NCBI RefSeq assembly: GCF_036013645.1
Contig: NZ_CP107869.1
Location: 8,060,001 to 8,124,000 of the forward strand
From: Streptomyces sp. NBC_00490
GTDB taxonomy: Bacteria; Actinomycetota; Actinomycetes; Streptomycetales; Streptomycetaceae
Length of the DNA stretch: 64,000 nucleotides
Direction of reading: 5' to 3'
Positions 43,366 to 52,158 of this stretch are shown here, in pieces. Position 1 is the stretch's first letter. Every line of letters starts with the position of its first letter. The notes beneath the pieces were generated by a model. It was given only the letters and a program-made list of their open reading frames with translations. It did not search any database and was not told the DNA's origin. Position numbers and translations under genes: made by a program.

Positions 43366-46300
43366 GCAGATTCTCCTTCAGGCGTGAGGGCGCGGAGCCA
43401 GTCATCGAGGCAGAGGAACTGTCCGCCGTGAGTAAGCGGTACGGGTACGCGATCGATCAGGGGCGCTCGGTCACTGCCGAGCGGGAGGACCAGCCAGACT
43501 GCCTGGGCGCGACTGGTGGTGATGTCGGCCAGTCGCGCCACAATGTCGAGGTGACCGTAGCGAGCGAGCGGTGCGGCCTCGACGAGCAGTACAGGCCGGG
43601 TACTGCCAGGGGCGCTGGCGATCGCGGCTGTGATGGCTTCCTCCACTGCCGGAGCTGCCTGTTGCACAAGGGCTGATAGGCCCTGCATGTCCCGGGTGCC
43701 GGGCGCTGCGGCATCGGCTGCTTTGACCAGCTCCCACGGGATCCCCGCTGCGTTCGCCCGGGTGCGCAGGGCTTCCAGGAGAACCGCTGAGAGATCGAGT
43801 GAGATGGCGCCGTGGCGGGCTACGAGTGCTTCGGCAACGGCATCTTGGCCGCCGGCGGGGGCTCCCAGAGCGAGGAAGGACCGGCTGGACGCACTCTGCC
43901 TAAGCTGTGCGTCTTCGCGTGTGGCGGCACCATCCGAGCTACGGCCCAGGGGGATGCCTCGCGGGGCGAACATCGTGCGACTGGCGAGGCTTGTGCCATC
44001 AGAGCGACGTGACGGGATCGCGAATGCCTCGCCGTCCCAGCTCAGCGGCAGCTTCGCCTCAGTGATCACCTGGTCGAGCCGCGGGCGGTTGGGGAGTGCC
44101 GCCAATTCCGGGAAGCGTGCCCGGACGCGACGCTTCACGTCGTCCACGGTGAGCTTCTGAGACGGGGCGAGCCCTCCAAGAGCAATTCGGATTGCCACGG
44201 CAGCGTCGAGATCCCGGTCGTGGAGCTCGCCGCGCCTCGACGCGTGGGCCCGCGTCGAGAGCCTGGCCGCGATCTTGGCCAATCGAGTGTCGTCTGGAGC
44301 GGTGACGCTTTGGGGCCATGCCGGGCGCAAACGGGCTGCTGCCCGACCGACTGGCACCACATGATCGCCGGTCGCGGTCGCGTCCGCGACGAGTTCGTCC
44401 GCAATCGATCCGAGGGTGTCGGCTGCGTCCAGAAGAACCGGGGCAGTGGTGAGCAGGATGCTGCGACCGCCACGCCGACGCCGGCGGGTGACGGGCGACG
44501 AGTCCCCTCCGCCCCTTTCGACCAGTTCAGCGCGGTCGAGAGCGGCGACGAGCAGCCCGGCCGCGACCCGACGCTGTGCGGCCTGCGACTCCAGCTCTGA
44601 TTCCGCGGTTCCGGCAGACGCCGCCAGTACGGCCACGACATCGTCGGCAGTGGCGATGCCACCTAGCGAGGTCAGGGCTTCGGTGGCACGCGCGAGGACG
44701 TCATCCAGCCGCCGCCGCGCCGAGGGATTGTCAGCCCAGGAATCTTGTACCGCAGACAGTGCGTTGGACGCCTGGGGGGCGCCGCTGAGCCCGCAGGCCG
44801 TGGCGAACTCGGCCCGGGTCGCGAAGGCGTCCGCTCCCGGTGCGAGGCCCAGCAGGATCCGGGCGGCGCGACGTCGTCCGGTTGCGCGGGTGGACCCGGC
44901 GGCCTGGGCCAGGACTTCCGCGGTTTCTGAGGGATCGCTGAGCGGATCGTCTAGGTGCTTAACAGCGGCCGATGGCTGCGTCGTTGCCGCCAGTTCTGCG
45001 GCAAAACGCTCGCGCCACTGCTTGGCTCGGGAGCGGACTTCCCGACGGCTGACGTCGGCGACGCCAGCCAGCCGGGAGAGCTTTCCCGGGTCGGCAAGGG
45101 CCAAGTCTGCGACCGTTGCGAGTCCAAGCGGTTCCACTGCAGACAGGGCACGAGCCGAAAGGCCCGCTTCGGAGAGCGACATTGTCGGTGTTGCCGCTGC
45201 GGCTCGCTCGTCGGCGTCTTCCGGCGGGGCTGTGTCGGTGCCGGTAAAGACGGCACGCCAGGCGGCGTGCATCTCTGCGGCAGTGTGGTGCCGCTGCCGG
45301 GAGTCACGGCTCAGGGCAGTCCGGAAAAAGGCGGTGAGCTGGTCAGTGAGGCTCGGATCGAATGCACCCGGCTCGAGAGTTACCTCGTCACGGAGTACGG
45401 ATGGATCTGACAGCCCGTCGCCGTATACGGGCGCGCGACCGGTCGCCATCTCGTACAGGGTTACCGCTGCGGCGTATCGTTCCGCAGCAGAGTCCCAGTT
45501 CGGGCGAAGCGGGGTGCCAAGGAACGGGTCGAGGTACGGGGGTGTGCCTGCTTCGATGGACGCGGCGCCGGCACGCGAGAGCGAGAAATCGAAGAGGACG
45601 AGGTGCTTGGCACGATCCGAGCGCTGCTCGCGGATGCCGAGGTTGGCTGGCTTGATATCGCGGTGGTCGACCCCCGCTTTGTCGAGCCCGACGAGCGCTT
45701 CAAGTACGTCTGTTCCCCAGCGGTCGAGCAGGTCGAGCGAGAGCCTCGTGCGCTCGCGGAGAGCGTCAGCGAGAGTCTCGTCGCCGGCGCTCTCCAGGAG
45801 AAGAGCGGTGCGGCGGCCGACCCGCAGGATTTGCTCGTCCGACAGGCGGACGATGCGTGGGTGAGCCTTGGGCCTGAGCGTGAGGAGCACCTCGGCCTCG
45901 TCGACGAGGCGTCGGGCGGCCGAGTCGTCCCGGGCGACTTTCAGGACGCGACGCTCGTCGCCATTCTCGCGGTCCTTGACGAGGAGCCCGACGGCGGTGG
46001 AACCCGAGCCGAGGCGGCGCAGGAGTTCGAAGCGCTGGCCGATCAAGGTTCCAGGGGCAGCTTCGAGGGGGTCGCCGTCGGCGCCGGCCCCTGGTGAGGA
46101 AACCTCCCGGTCGACGTCGTCGAGCAGGGCGAGAAATGCCTGCATGTCTCGCAGCCGCCGAGTGACTACCGGGCGAGTCGCTTCGAGCACGAGGCGGCGC
46201 AGAGTTCCGGGCACCTCGGGGATATCGACGGTCAGGTCGAGGCCGCCGTCACGGTTGAGGCGTTCGCGCAGGTCAGCGCCATCGGTTGCCGGAGGCTGGC

Positions 46301-47612
46301 CTGCAACCAGATGGTAGGCAACGGCACCGAGAGCGAAGACATCAAGCCGGATCCGGTCCGCCGTTGGGTCCCAGCGCCCCTCCGGTGCAAGGTATGCCTC
46401 GGCGTGCCGGCGCTCTGGGTCATTAGAGGAGCCCTCCTCTTCGAGGGCTCGCATGATCCGCGTCGAGGCACCGTGCGAGGGGCGGGTGGCGTTCGCGGGG
46501 TCGTCCCGGCCGGCTACCTGCCAGCCGCCGAGCCGGACCTTTACGTCGGGATCGGCAGACCGCACTTGCACAGCTGCTGGTGTGAGGCCACGGTGCACTA
46601 CGTGGTTACGGTGCGCGTAGGCGAGTACCTCGGCCAGCTGTCGGATGACAGAGACCTGTGCGTTGAGGGACGCACTTCCCTGCTGGTCGTCCAGCCAGAG
46701 GTCGAGTCGCTGGGCCTCCCGGTCGTCCGGGAACACGAGACCCACGCCAATCTCGTCCTCGACGAGATCGCGCGGGAGCAGCAGCCCGTCGTGCTGCAGG
46801 CGGCGAGTGAGTCCGTATTCGCGCTCTACCAGTTGACGGGACGCCTGACGCTGGGCGTCCGACGACCCGGGCGGGGTCACCATGAATCGAATGCGGGCGC
46901 GGTCGCGAGCGATCCGGTGCTCAGCAGGCCACTCCTGCCAGTCCACACCTTCCGCTTCAGGCTGGCCGGTCAGTCGCCATGATCCCACTACGTGCTCGCG
47001 TCGCTGAGCGAAACCAATCCGCTCGAATAGGGCTGGCAGTAGATCGTCGTGGTCGATCAGTCCTGGCCGACGCCGTGCACCGAGAGGTTCGAGCAGCCTC
47101 TCCGCAATACTCGGCAGACCGCTGCGCGACTGCTCTCCGTCGAGGCCGAAGAGATCGGTTCGGTCCCCAGAAGGAAGCTGGCAGCGGCTGTCGGGAGCAT
47201 GAAGGAAGATGGATTCTTGGATGAAGGGGACATCCCGGCTGCCCAGCTGAGGCGCCAGCTCGCGCAGGGCATCCTTGACTACGGTGGCCAGCCGCTGGGC
47301 CTTTCGGCGGGCCAACGGCAGCGGTGAATCTTCGCTGCGGTTGTTGCGCTGCCAGGTGTAGGCGTTACCGGAGATCGTTCCGCGGTAGTGCTTGAGCTCG
47401 ACAAGGTGCAGTCGGCTCTCGCCAAGGACCAACAGGTCGACTTCGTGCCATTTCCCCTGGCGATCACGGAATTCGAAGTTGCTCCAAGCCTGGAACGGCG
47501 GCCGGTCGGGGAGCAACTCGCGTACCAGAGCCAGACCAGCCCGCTCATGAGGGAACTCTGACTTGCTGACCTCATGCCAGCGAGGGCTGTCAGCACGCAC
47601 GCCAGTTCTCAC
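43362..47612 (-). CDS. pglW: BREX type 2 kinase PglW (NERD, pseudokinase and kinase domains)
   Basis: A 1,416-residue protein. Residues about 40-130 form a NERD nuclease-related domain (HEVDLLVLGESRL, then VELKHYRG). A first kinase-like domain at about 205-495 has VVHRGLTPAAVQV where active kinases have HRD, so it lacks the catalytic aspartate and is probably a pseudokinase. A second kinase domain at about 527-780 is intact: glycine loop LGSGSTAVG, lysine in RVLKVA, catalytic HRDIKPANLG (650-659) and DFS in place of DFG. The C-terminal 600 residues include helix-hairpin-helix-like and helical regions. PglW is the serine/threonine kinase specific to type 2 BREX. The start is GTG 47612; GTG 47600 has a better-placed AGGGGTGAG and is the alternative. 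Confidence 0.92.
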   Translation of the reverse strand: MRTGVRADSPRWHEVSKSEFPHERAGLALVRELLPDRPPFQAWSNFEFRDRQGKWHEVDLLVLGESRLHLVELKHYRGTISGNAYTWQRNNRSEDSPLPLARRKAQRLATVVKDALRELAPQLGSRDVPFIQESIFLHAPDSRCQLPSGDRTDLFGLDGEQSRSGLPSIAERLLEPLGARRRPGLIDHDDLLPALFERIGFAQRREHVVGSWRLTGQPEAEGVDWQEWPAEHRIARDRARIRFMVTPPGSSDAQRQASRQLVEREYGLTRRLQHDGLLLPRDLVEDEIGVGLVFPDDREAQRLDLWLDDQQGSASLNAQVSVIRQLAEVLAYAHRNHVVHRGLTPAAVQVRSADPDVKVRLGGWQVAGRDDPANATRPSHGASTRIMRALEEEGSSNDPERRHAEAYLAPEGRWDPTADRIRLDVFALGAVAYHLVAGQPPATDGADLRERLNRDGGLDLTVDIPEVPGTLRRLVLEATRPVVTRRLRDMQAFLALLDDVDREVSSPGAGADGDPLEAAPGTLIGQRFELLRRLGSGSTAVGLLVKDRENGDERRVLKVARDDSAARRLVDEAEVLLTLRPKAHPRIVRLSDEQILRVGRRTALLLESAGDETLADALRERTRLSLDLLDRWGTDVLEALVGLDKAGVDHRDIKPANLGIREQRSDRAKHLVLFDFSLSRAGAASIEAGTPPYLDPFLGTPLRPNWDSAAERYAAAVTLYEMATGRAPVYGDGLSDPSVLRDEVTLEPGAFDPSLTDQLTAFFRTALSRDSRQRHHTAAEMHAAWRAVFTGTDTAPPEDADERAAAATPTMSLSEAGLSARALSAVEPLGLATVADLALADPGKLSRLAGVADVSRREVRSRAKQWRERFAAELAATTQPSAAVKHLDDPLSDPSETAEVLAQAAGSTRATGRRRAARILLGLAPGADAFATRAEFATACGLSGAPQASNALSAVQDSWADNPSARRRLDDVLARATEALTSLGGIATADDVVAVLAASAGTAESELESQAAQRRVAAGLLVAALDRAELVERGGGDSSPVTRRRRRGGRSILLTTAPVLLDAADTLGSIADELVADATATGDHVVPVGRAAARLRPAWPQSVTAPDDTRLAKIAARLSTRAHASRRGELHDRDLDAAVAIRIALGGLAPSQKLTVDDVKRRVRARFPELAALPNRPRLDQVITEAKLPLSWDGEAFAIPSRRSDGTSLASRTMFAPRGIPLGRSSDGAATREDAQLRQSASSRSFLALGAPAGGQDAVAEALVARHGAISLDLSAVLLEALRTRANAAGIPWELVKAADAAAPGTRDMQGLSALVQQAAPAVEEAITAAIASAPGSTRPVLLVEAAPLARYGHLDIVARLADITTSRAQAVWLVLPLGSDRAPLIDRVPVPLTHGGQFLCLDDWLRALTPEGESA

Positions 47613-47635
47613 CCCTGCGCTTAGAAAAACCAGGA

Positions 47636-47690
47636 CGTAGCCAGGCTACGAAGCTACCTCGGCCCCCAATATTGTCAGAAGCCGCTGACA
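47636..47690. promoter_or_regulatory. Two palindromes upstream of pglW
   Basis: A perfect 15-bp palindrome (CGTAGCC-A-GGCTACG, 47636-47650) lies 23 bp before the pglW start. A second dyad, TGTCAG-AAGCCG-CTGACA (47673-47690), lies about 60 bp before it. Their placement fits operators or promoter-overlapping sites controlling the whole BREX operon, because no other promoter gap exists within it. No regulator gene is adjacent. Confidence 0.5.
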
Positions 47691-47861
47691 GCCGTTGGCC
47701 GCGGGTGAGTAACTCGCCCATGCCCCCCGTCTGCGTCCTTCCTCAAGCATCCCCGGTCGGGAGCCGCTGACCCTGTAGGCCGAGGCGTCGGCTCGGCTGG
47801 AGGGGGCTCTCCGTATCGGATCATCATGCCCCATGCCCCTCTGCCATCGCACCTACATGAT

Positions 47862-48130
47862 TCAAACTGACGCTGTAACCCACGCGTCCAGAACATGTGT
47901 GGCGCGATCTGGACGCTGCCGTGGACGGTCTTGGCGTATGAACCTCAGGGCGCCGTCGACGTTGGCGGCTTCCCAGCGACGGTAACCAGGTTCGAGATAG
48001 CTTCTGGCGAGAGCGGCGGCGGACCCCGTTCGGGCACTGTCCAGCGCATCCCAGCCGCGGTTGCCTGCGGCCAGCGGTGTTACCGCAGGTGTTCGGCGGC
48101 TCCGGCATTGCCTACCGTGCTCCTGGCCCA
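47862..48130 (-). other. Possible coding remnant without a start
   Basis: On the minus strand the translation contains WDALDSARTGSAAALARSYL and RRWEAANVDGALRFIRQDRP, which look like real protein, ending at a stop at 47862. No suitable start codon with a ribosome site was found, and the frame upstream runs into the tRNA-like sequence. It is probably a gene fragment; no family was recognised. Confidence 0.3.
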
Positions 48131-48250
48131 GCCCCCTGGCGGCAGGGCCTGGTGGGCGGCGGTGGCCATGCGGAAGCCGTCTTGGCCCGCACCGCGCAAT
48201 GATGATCTTGTTGGGTGTGGCTGACGGTCTGGCGACGCGGGCCGTCAGGG

Positions 48251-48323
48251 GCACCCTGGCAGGACTCGAACCTGCGGCCAAGCGCTTAGAAGGCACGTGC
48301 TCTATCCACTGATCTACGGGGGC
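48251..48323 (-). tRNA. tRNA-Arg (anticodon TCT), degenerate
   Basis: The minus strand folds as a 73-nt cloverleaf with the correct arm lengths: D-loop AGTGGATA, anticodon loop CTTCTAA (anticodon TCT, reading AGA), and a perfect T-arm GCAGG-TTCGAGT-CCTGC. There are mismatches at acceptor pairs 1-72, 2-71 and 6-67, D-stem pair 11-24 and anticodon-stem pair 27-43. It is therefore a decayed or divergent copy, or a tRNA whose 3' end was replaced by recombination. It lies at the left side of the plasmid-like gene block, a typical place for an attachment site. Confidence 0.7.
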
Positions 48324-48533
48324 TGACCTGCGTAAACGCACCTTCCGGGCGCTGTCCCCCAGGTTGCGGGGGACACATGGGGGAATCGCGGTTTCACGGT
48401 GGCCGGTGGACGCGAGCGCTCCTCGGTCGGGCCGTACGTAGGGTCTCACATTATCTTCACGCCCCCGAAGCCTCTCGCGGAAACAAACGCGCACCTCATC
48501 GGCGTTGGTGGTCTCCGAGCCGAGGAGGGGAAG

Positions 48534-49430
48534 GTGTCGGGCCTGAAGCTGTTCCGCACGGACACGACGAATAGCGGCATGACCGAGGTCATGCCGCGTC
48601 TTGCTGAGATCGAGGCCGATGTGCAGGGTCTCGTCGAGGCGCACATGGAGACGCTGCTGGGCGTCCGATTCCTGGCGAGCGAGTACGGCACTGGGCCGGT
48701 GCACGGGGGCCGGATCGACTCGCTCGGGCTGGACGAGAACGGATCGCCGGTCATCGTGGAGTACAAGCGCGGTGTCGACGCCGGCGTCATCAACCAGGGG
48801 CTGTTCTACCTCTCGTGGCTGATGGACCACCGGGCGGAGTTCGAGCACCTGGTCCGCGACCGGCTCGGGGTGACGGCCGCGTCCCAGGTCCTGTGGAGCG
48901 GCCCGCGCCTGATCTGCATCGCCGGCGACTTTACCCGCCACGACGCGCATGCCGTGCGTGAGCACCGGAGGTCGATCGACCTGGTCCGCTACCGACTCTT
49001 CGGCAGGGACCTGCTCGGGCTTGAGACCGTGGCCTCCGTGAGCGGCAGCGTGCAGGTGACCCGCCGGGCACGGCGCGGGGCGGTTGCTCGGGCGGCGGCC
49101 GATGCCCAGGGCGCGGCGATGGTGGAGTTGGCGGGCGCGGTCGACGAGGTCCTGCTCGGGCTCGGGGACGGCGTGAACCGGGTTGAGCGCAAGACCTACC
49201 GGGCGTATCAGCGGCTGCGGAACTTCGCCTGCCTGTGCCCGCCGCAGCGCAGCAAGCTGCTGGTCTACCTGAAGGTCGACCCGAAGGAGGTCGACCTTGT
49301 TCCGGGCTTCACCCGGGACGTGTCCGGTCTCGGTCACCACGGGACGGGTGATCTGGAGGTGCAGCTCCGTACGCCGAGGGACGTGGAGCGGGCGCAGGAG
49401 CTGTTCCGGGCGAGCTACGCGGCGGCGTGA
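48534..49430 (+). CDS. NucS/DUF91-like PD-(D/E)XK nuclease with DUF5655-type C-terminus
   Basis: A 298-residue protein. Residues about 55-90 show GGRIDSLGLDENG and PVIVEYKRGVD, giving D62, E76 and K78 of a PD-(D/E)XK nuclease, followed by INQGLFYLSWLMDHR. The C-terminal 100 residues (RKTYRAYQRLRNFACLCPP, LLVYLKVDPKEVDL) match the DUF5655 pattern seen fused to such nucleases. GTG 48534 was chosen because GGAGGGGAAG lies immediately upstream; an upstream GTG at 48399 lacks one. The gene stands alone beside the tRNA-like sequence and converges on the DUF317 gene. A role in DNA repair or restriction is likely but unproven. Confidence 0.75.
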   Translation: MSGLKLFRTDTTNSGMTEVMPRLAEIEADVQGLVEAHMETLLGVRFLASEYGTGPVHGGRIDSLGLDENGSPVIVEYKRGVDAGVINQGLFYLSWLMDHRAEFEHLVRDRLGVTAASQVLWSGPRLICIAGDFTRHDAHAVREHRRSIDLVRYRLFGRDLLGLETVASVSGSVQVTRRARRGAVARAAADAQGAAMVELAGAVDEVLLGLGDGVNRVERKTYRAYQRLRNFACLCPPQRSKLLVYLKVDPKEVDLVPGFTRDVSGLGHHGTGDLEVQLRTPRDVERAQELFRASYAAA

Positions 49431-49538
49431 TCGCCTGCCGCTGGCGGCCTCGTGGCGGGCCGCGCTACGTGTCGTGTCTGCGGCCGTGGGAGGACCTCTC
49501 GACGTGCGGGCAGGGGGTGGCGGTGGACTATCTATGGT

Positions 49539-49577
49539 GCGCGGGATCGCCGGTTTGGCCAACCGGCGATCCCGCGC
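49539..49577 (+). repeat. Repeated covarying hairpin, copy B
   Basis: A perfect 17-bp stem (49539-49555 with 49561-49577) with loop TGGCC, followed by CTATGTTGCCCCGC. It lies between the convergent ends of the nuclease gene (49430) and the DUF317 gene (49607), where a two-way terminator would be expected. Confidence 0.78.
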
Positions 49578-49606
49578 TATGTTGCCCCGCTCGTGTGGGC
49601 CGATGA

Positions 49607-50974
49607 TCAGCGTGAACGGCTGGCGGGTCGGCCGGCCGTGACCGCCGGAGCCGCCGGCGCACTGGCGGCGAGGCGGGCCTTGTGCTCGGGGCCCAGCTGG
49701 GCCTGGCGCGTGCCGGTCTCGTGGGCGAGGGATTCGGAGAGATCGGCCAGCAGCGAACTCGGGGTGTGCGGGGACGCGGTGATGGCCCAGGTGGGCCGGT
49801 CCGGACCAGAGCCGGCCCAGATGGTCCAGGTGGCCAGGTTCTGACTCGCGTGCTGTGCGGCGAAGGCGTCGAACTGGACGCCCGCGTCCCCATCGGGGGA
49901 CGTCCAGCGGATCCATCGTCCGTCCGCGGTGTGCTTCCATCTGGCGTCGGAGAGCGGCTGGGTGGCTGCGGTGACCATCTTCTCGTCCACCGGGGCCCCG
50001 ATGACCGTGTCCCAGCCGTTGCCGTCGGCGAGGTGGATCAGCAGGTTCTGCAGCACCGGGGCGGGGGTGGCGCCGGTCGCGGTGAGGACCCACATGCGGT
50101 CGGAGACGGGGGTTTCGTAGGCGGCTACGGTCCAGGCGGTCTCGTGGGCGGAGGTTTCGTGGACGCGCTCGATACGCAGGGTCTGCGATTCGTGGATGGC
50201 GTGGGTCGTGTCATCCGACCAGGTTCGCCACTTCTCGAACTCGCTGTGCGCGTCGAGGAAGGTGTCGAGGAGCGCGTCGTGGTCGCCGGCACCGGACAGG
50301 TAGACGGGGACGGTCTCCGGCTCCGGGCGGGAGGGTTCGGGCTTGGCTGTGGTGACGTCGAAGACGGAGCGGGCTTCGATGGCGGCGCGTTCGGTGTCGG
50401 TCAGGGGAGCCGGGCCGGGGCGCATCTCGGCCGAGTGGACCTTCTCGAAGGCGAGCAGGGCCTTGGCGGGTGAGTCGAAGGTGTCGGCGATTTGGCGCAG
50501 GTGGTCCTCGCCGTGCAGGTAGACGGACTTGCCGCCTGGGTGGAGGTAGGTGCCGACCGCGACGGTGGTGTGGCCGTCGTGGGCGTGGGCGTGGATGAGG
50601 AGCTGGCTGTGGCGGATGTCGTCGTGGATCTTCTGAGCCTGGTTGGAGACCTCGCGGATTTCGCTGCGGGTGCACCAGGGCATCGGGTAGTTCGCCCAGG
50701 TCCATTCCTCGTCGATGGCCTCTTGGAGCCGAGGGGTGATCTCGACGGTGATGCCTTCGGCGATCAGGTGCTTGGCTGCGTCCTCGGCCCAGTAGGGCTC
50801 CTCGTGATCGATGCGGGCCAGGACCAGGATGTTGTCGGCGGCGACGCTCCAGTCGGCAGCCTCCAGAGCGATGAGAGCGACGCGGGCCTGACTGCCGGTC
50901 AGGATGGCGGTCACGGCGCTCGGGTGAGTGGGGTGGGTGTCGAGGCGGACGTGGGCGTCGATGGCGGGAGTCAC
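49607..50974 (-). CDS. DUF317 domain protein, large form
   Basis: A 455-residue protein. The N-terminal half (to about residue 190) is a separate alpha/beta region containing DDIRHSQLLIHAHAHDGHTT. The C-terminal half has DUF317 features: SDARWKHTADGRWIRWTSPD, QLGPEHKARL and ALGND-like acid/tryptophan spacing. DUF317 proteins are found almost only in streptomycete plasmids and integrative elements; their function is unknown. The gene is isolated from the coupled operon upstream by a terminator-like hairpin at 50998-51025. Confidence 0.7.
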   Translation of the reverse strand: MTPAIDAHVRLDTHPTHPSAVTAILTGSQARVALIALEAADWSVAADNILVLARIDHEEPYWAEDAAKHLIAEGITVEITPRLQEAIDEEWTWANYPMPWCTRSEIREVSNQAQKIHDDIRHSQLLIHAHAHDGHTTVAVGTYLHPGGKSVYLHGEDHLRQIADTFDSPAKALLAFEKVHSAEMRPGPAPLTDTERAAIEARSVFDVTTAKPEPSRPEPETVPVYLSGAGDHDALLDTFLDAHSEFEKWRTWSDDTTHAIHESQTLRIERVHETSAHETAWTVAAYETPVSDRMWVLTATGATPAPVLQNLLIHLADGNGWDTVIGAPVDEKMVTAATQPLSDARWKHTADGRWIRWTSPDGDAGVQFDAFAAQHASQNLATWTIWAGSGPDRPTWAITASPHTPSSLLADLSESLAHETGTRQAQLGPEHKARLAASAPAAPAVTAGRPASRSR

Positions 50975-50997
50975 GTTGGGGTCTCGTCTCTTCTGCC

Positions 50998-51025
50998 GGT
51001 GGCCGGGCCTTCGAGCCCGGCCACC
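50998..51025. terminator. Terminator-like hairpin after the DnaB N-domain gene
   Basis: Perfect 11-bp arms GGTGGCCGGGC (50998-51008) and GCCCGGCCACC (51015-51025) around the loop CTTCGA. It follows the stop of the gene at 51040 on the minus strand and precedes the DUF317 gene start, so it probably separates two transcripts. Confidence 0.7.
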
Positions 51026-51039
51026 GAGGTACGCGGGGG

Positions 51040-52158
51040 CTACCGGGTTGCTCGTGTGGACCGGGCGGCGTGCGCGGCCGTGGTGGTCGGCGGGTCGGCG
51101 CGGGTGGTGGGCGCTGGTCGCTGCCGCTGTGTCGGGGCGGCTCCGGTGGCGTGCTGCCAGCGGGTGCGGATGGCGCTGATGTCGGCGAGGCCGCGGCGGG
51201 CGCCGACGACGAGCTGGAACGGAGTGTTCGCCGGGTCGTTGGCATACGCCTCGATGCGTCGGCCGGTTTGTTCGGCCGTGGCCAGAAGGGAGCGCTGCAG
51301 GGCTCTCTCCCCCCAGTGCTCGACGGAACCGGCCGGTTCGGTCAGCAGGCGAAGCACCTCGCCCGGTTCACTGCCGTCGTCCAGCAGGCCGCGCTGCTGG
51401 GCTTCCCACAGAACCGTGACAGGGTCAACGGGCTCGCGGCGGCGGGCCAGGGTGGTCAGGCACTGCCACAGGCCGGCGTGCAGCGGCAGGGTGAGGTCCT
51501 CGGGGAGCAGCCACCGGACGGCCTCGATGTCGGCGGGGTAGGCCGTAGCGGTGGCGAGCAGAATCTGTTCCTCCTCGACTGCCTCTGCGGGGTCGGGTGC
51601 GGCGGGCGGCGGCGGGGCGGTGGTGCGCGGCAGCACGCCTGCGCGTGGCGGGAAGCGGTTAGCGATGTCATCCACGACCGCAGCGAGTGCGTCCGCCTCG
51701 GCGAGCACCGTCTGTACGGGGTGCGGGAGGCTGGCGTCGTGGACGGTGTGGACGAGGCGTTCTGCAGCCGTCCGTAGGCAGCGGCGGGCGTGTTCGGCTT
51801 CGACCATCCGGGCGTAGGCGGGGGCGTGGCTGGCCCAGGGGCAGACTTGGATGAGGGTGTGCAGGTAGGAGGCGGTGAGTCCGCGCGCCTGCTCCCGGCC
51901 TGTGGCGAGCACGCGGTCGAGCCACTTGGTGTTCTTCGCGTGCTCGGCGGTGTCGGGCGGCGGCAGGGTGGTGATCGCGGCGTACAAGGCGGAGTGCGCG
52001 GCGGTGGAGAACGAGTCGGCGGCGATGCCGGTCACGTTGCTGAGGCGGTGCGGTTCGAGGAGGAGGGCGCCGAGGAGGGCCTGCTCGACGTGGAACACCG
52101 GCTGGGGCGGTGGGATGGCGTCGAGGTCGTCTTCGTCGGGTTCGGGGGCGTGGGGCAT
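51040..52158 (-). CDS. DnaB N-terminal-domain protein without helicase core
   Basis: A 372-residue protein that begins like replicative helicases (PVFHVEQALLGALLLEPHRL) and continues with the helical DnaB N-domain. A second, similar unit follows the proline-rich linker at about 190-200 (AVEEEQILLATATAYPADIE). No RecA-like ATPase core or Walker motifs are present. It may load or block the host DnaB at a plasmid origin, or act as a structural partner. The ATG at 52158 overlaps the methyltransferase stop (TGATG), so translation is coupled. The last 35 residues are a Thr/Ala/Arg-rich tail. Confidence 0.68.
   Translation of the reverse strand: MPHAPEPDEDDLDAIPPPQPVFHVEQALLGALLLEPHRLSNVTGIAADSFSTAAHSALYAAITTLPPPDTAEHAKNTKWLDRVLATGREQARGLTASYLHTLIQVCPWASHAPAYARMVEAEHARRCLRTAAERLVHTVHDASLPHPVQTVLAEADALAAVVDDIANRFPPRAGVLPRTTAPPPPAAPDPAEAVEEEQILLATATAYPADIEAVRWLLPEDLTLPLHAGLWQCLTTLARRREPVDPVTVLWEAQQRGLLDDGSEPGEVLRLLTEPAGSVEHWGERALQRSLLATAEQTGRRIEAYANDPANTPFQLVVGARRGLADISAIRTRWQHATGAAPTQRQRPAPTTRADPPTTTAAHAARSTRATR

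Noticed and set aside
47862..50093. A 743-codon minus-strand open frame crossing the tRNA and the nuclease gene
   Set aside because: It runs antisense through the D...ExK nuclease gene and through the tRNA; only its last part (47862-48130) reads like protein and is listed as a remnant.
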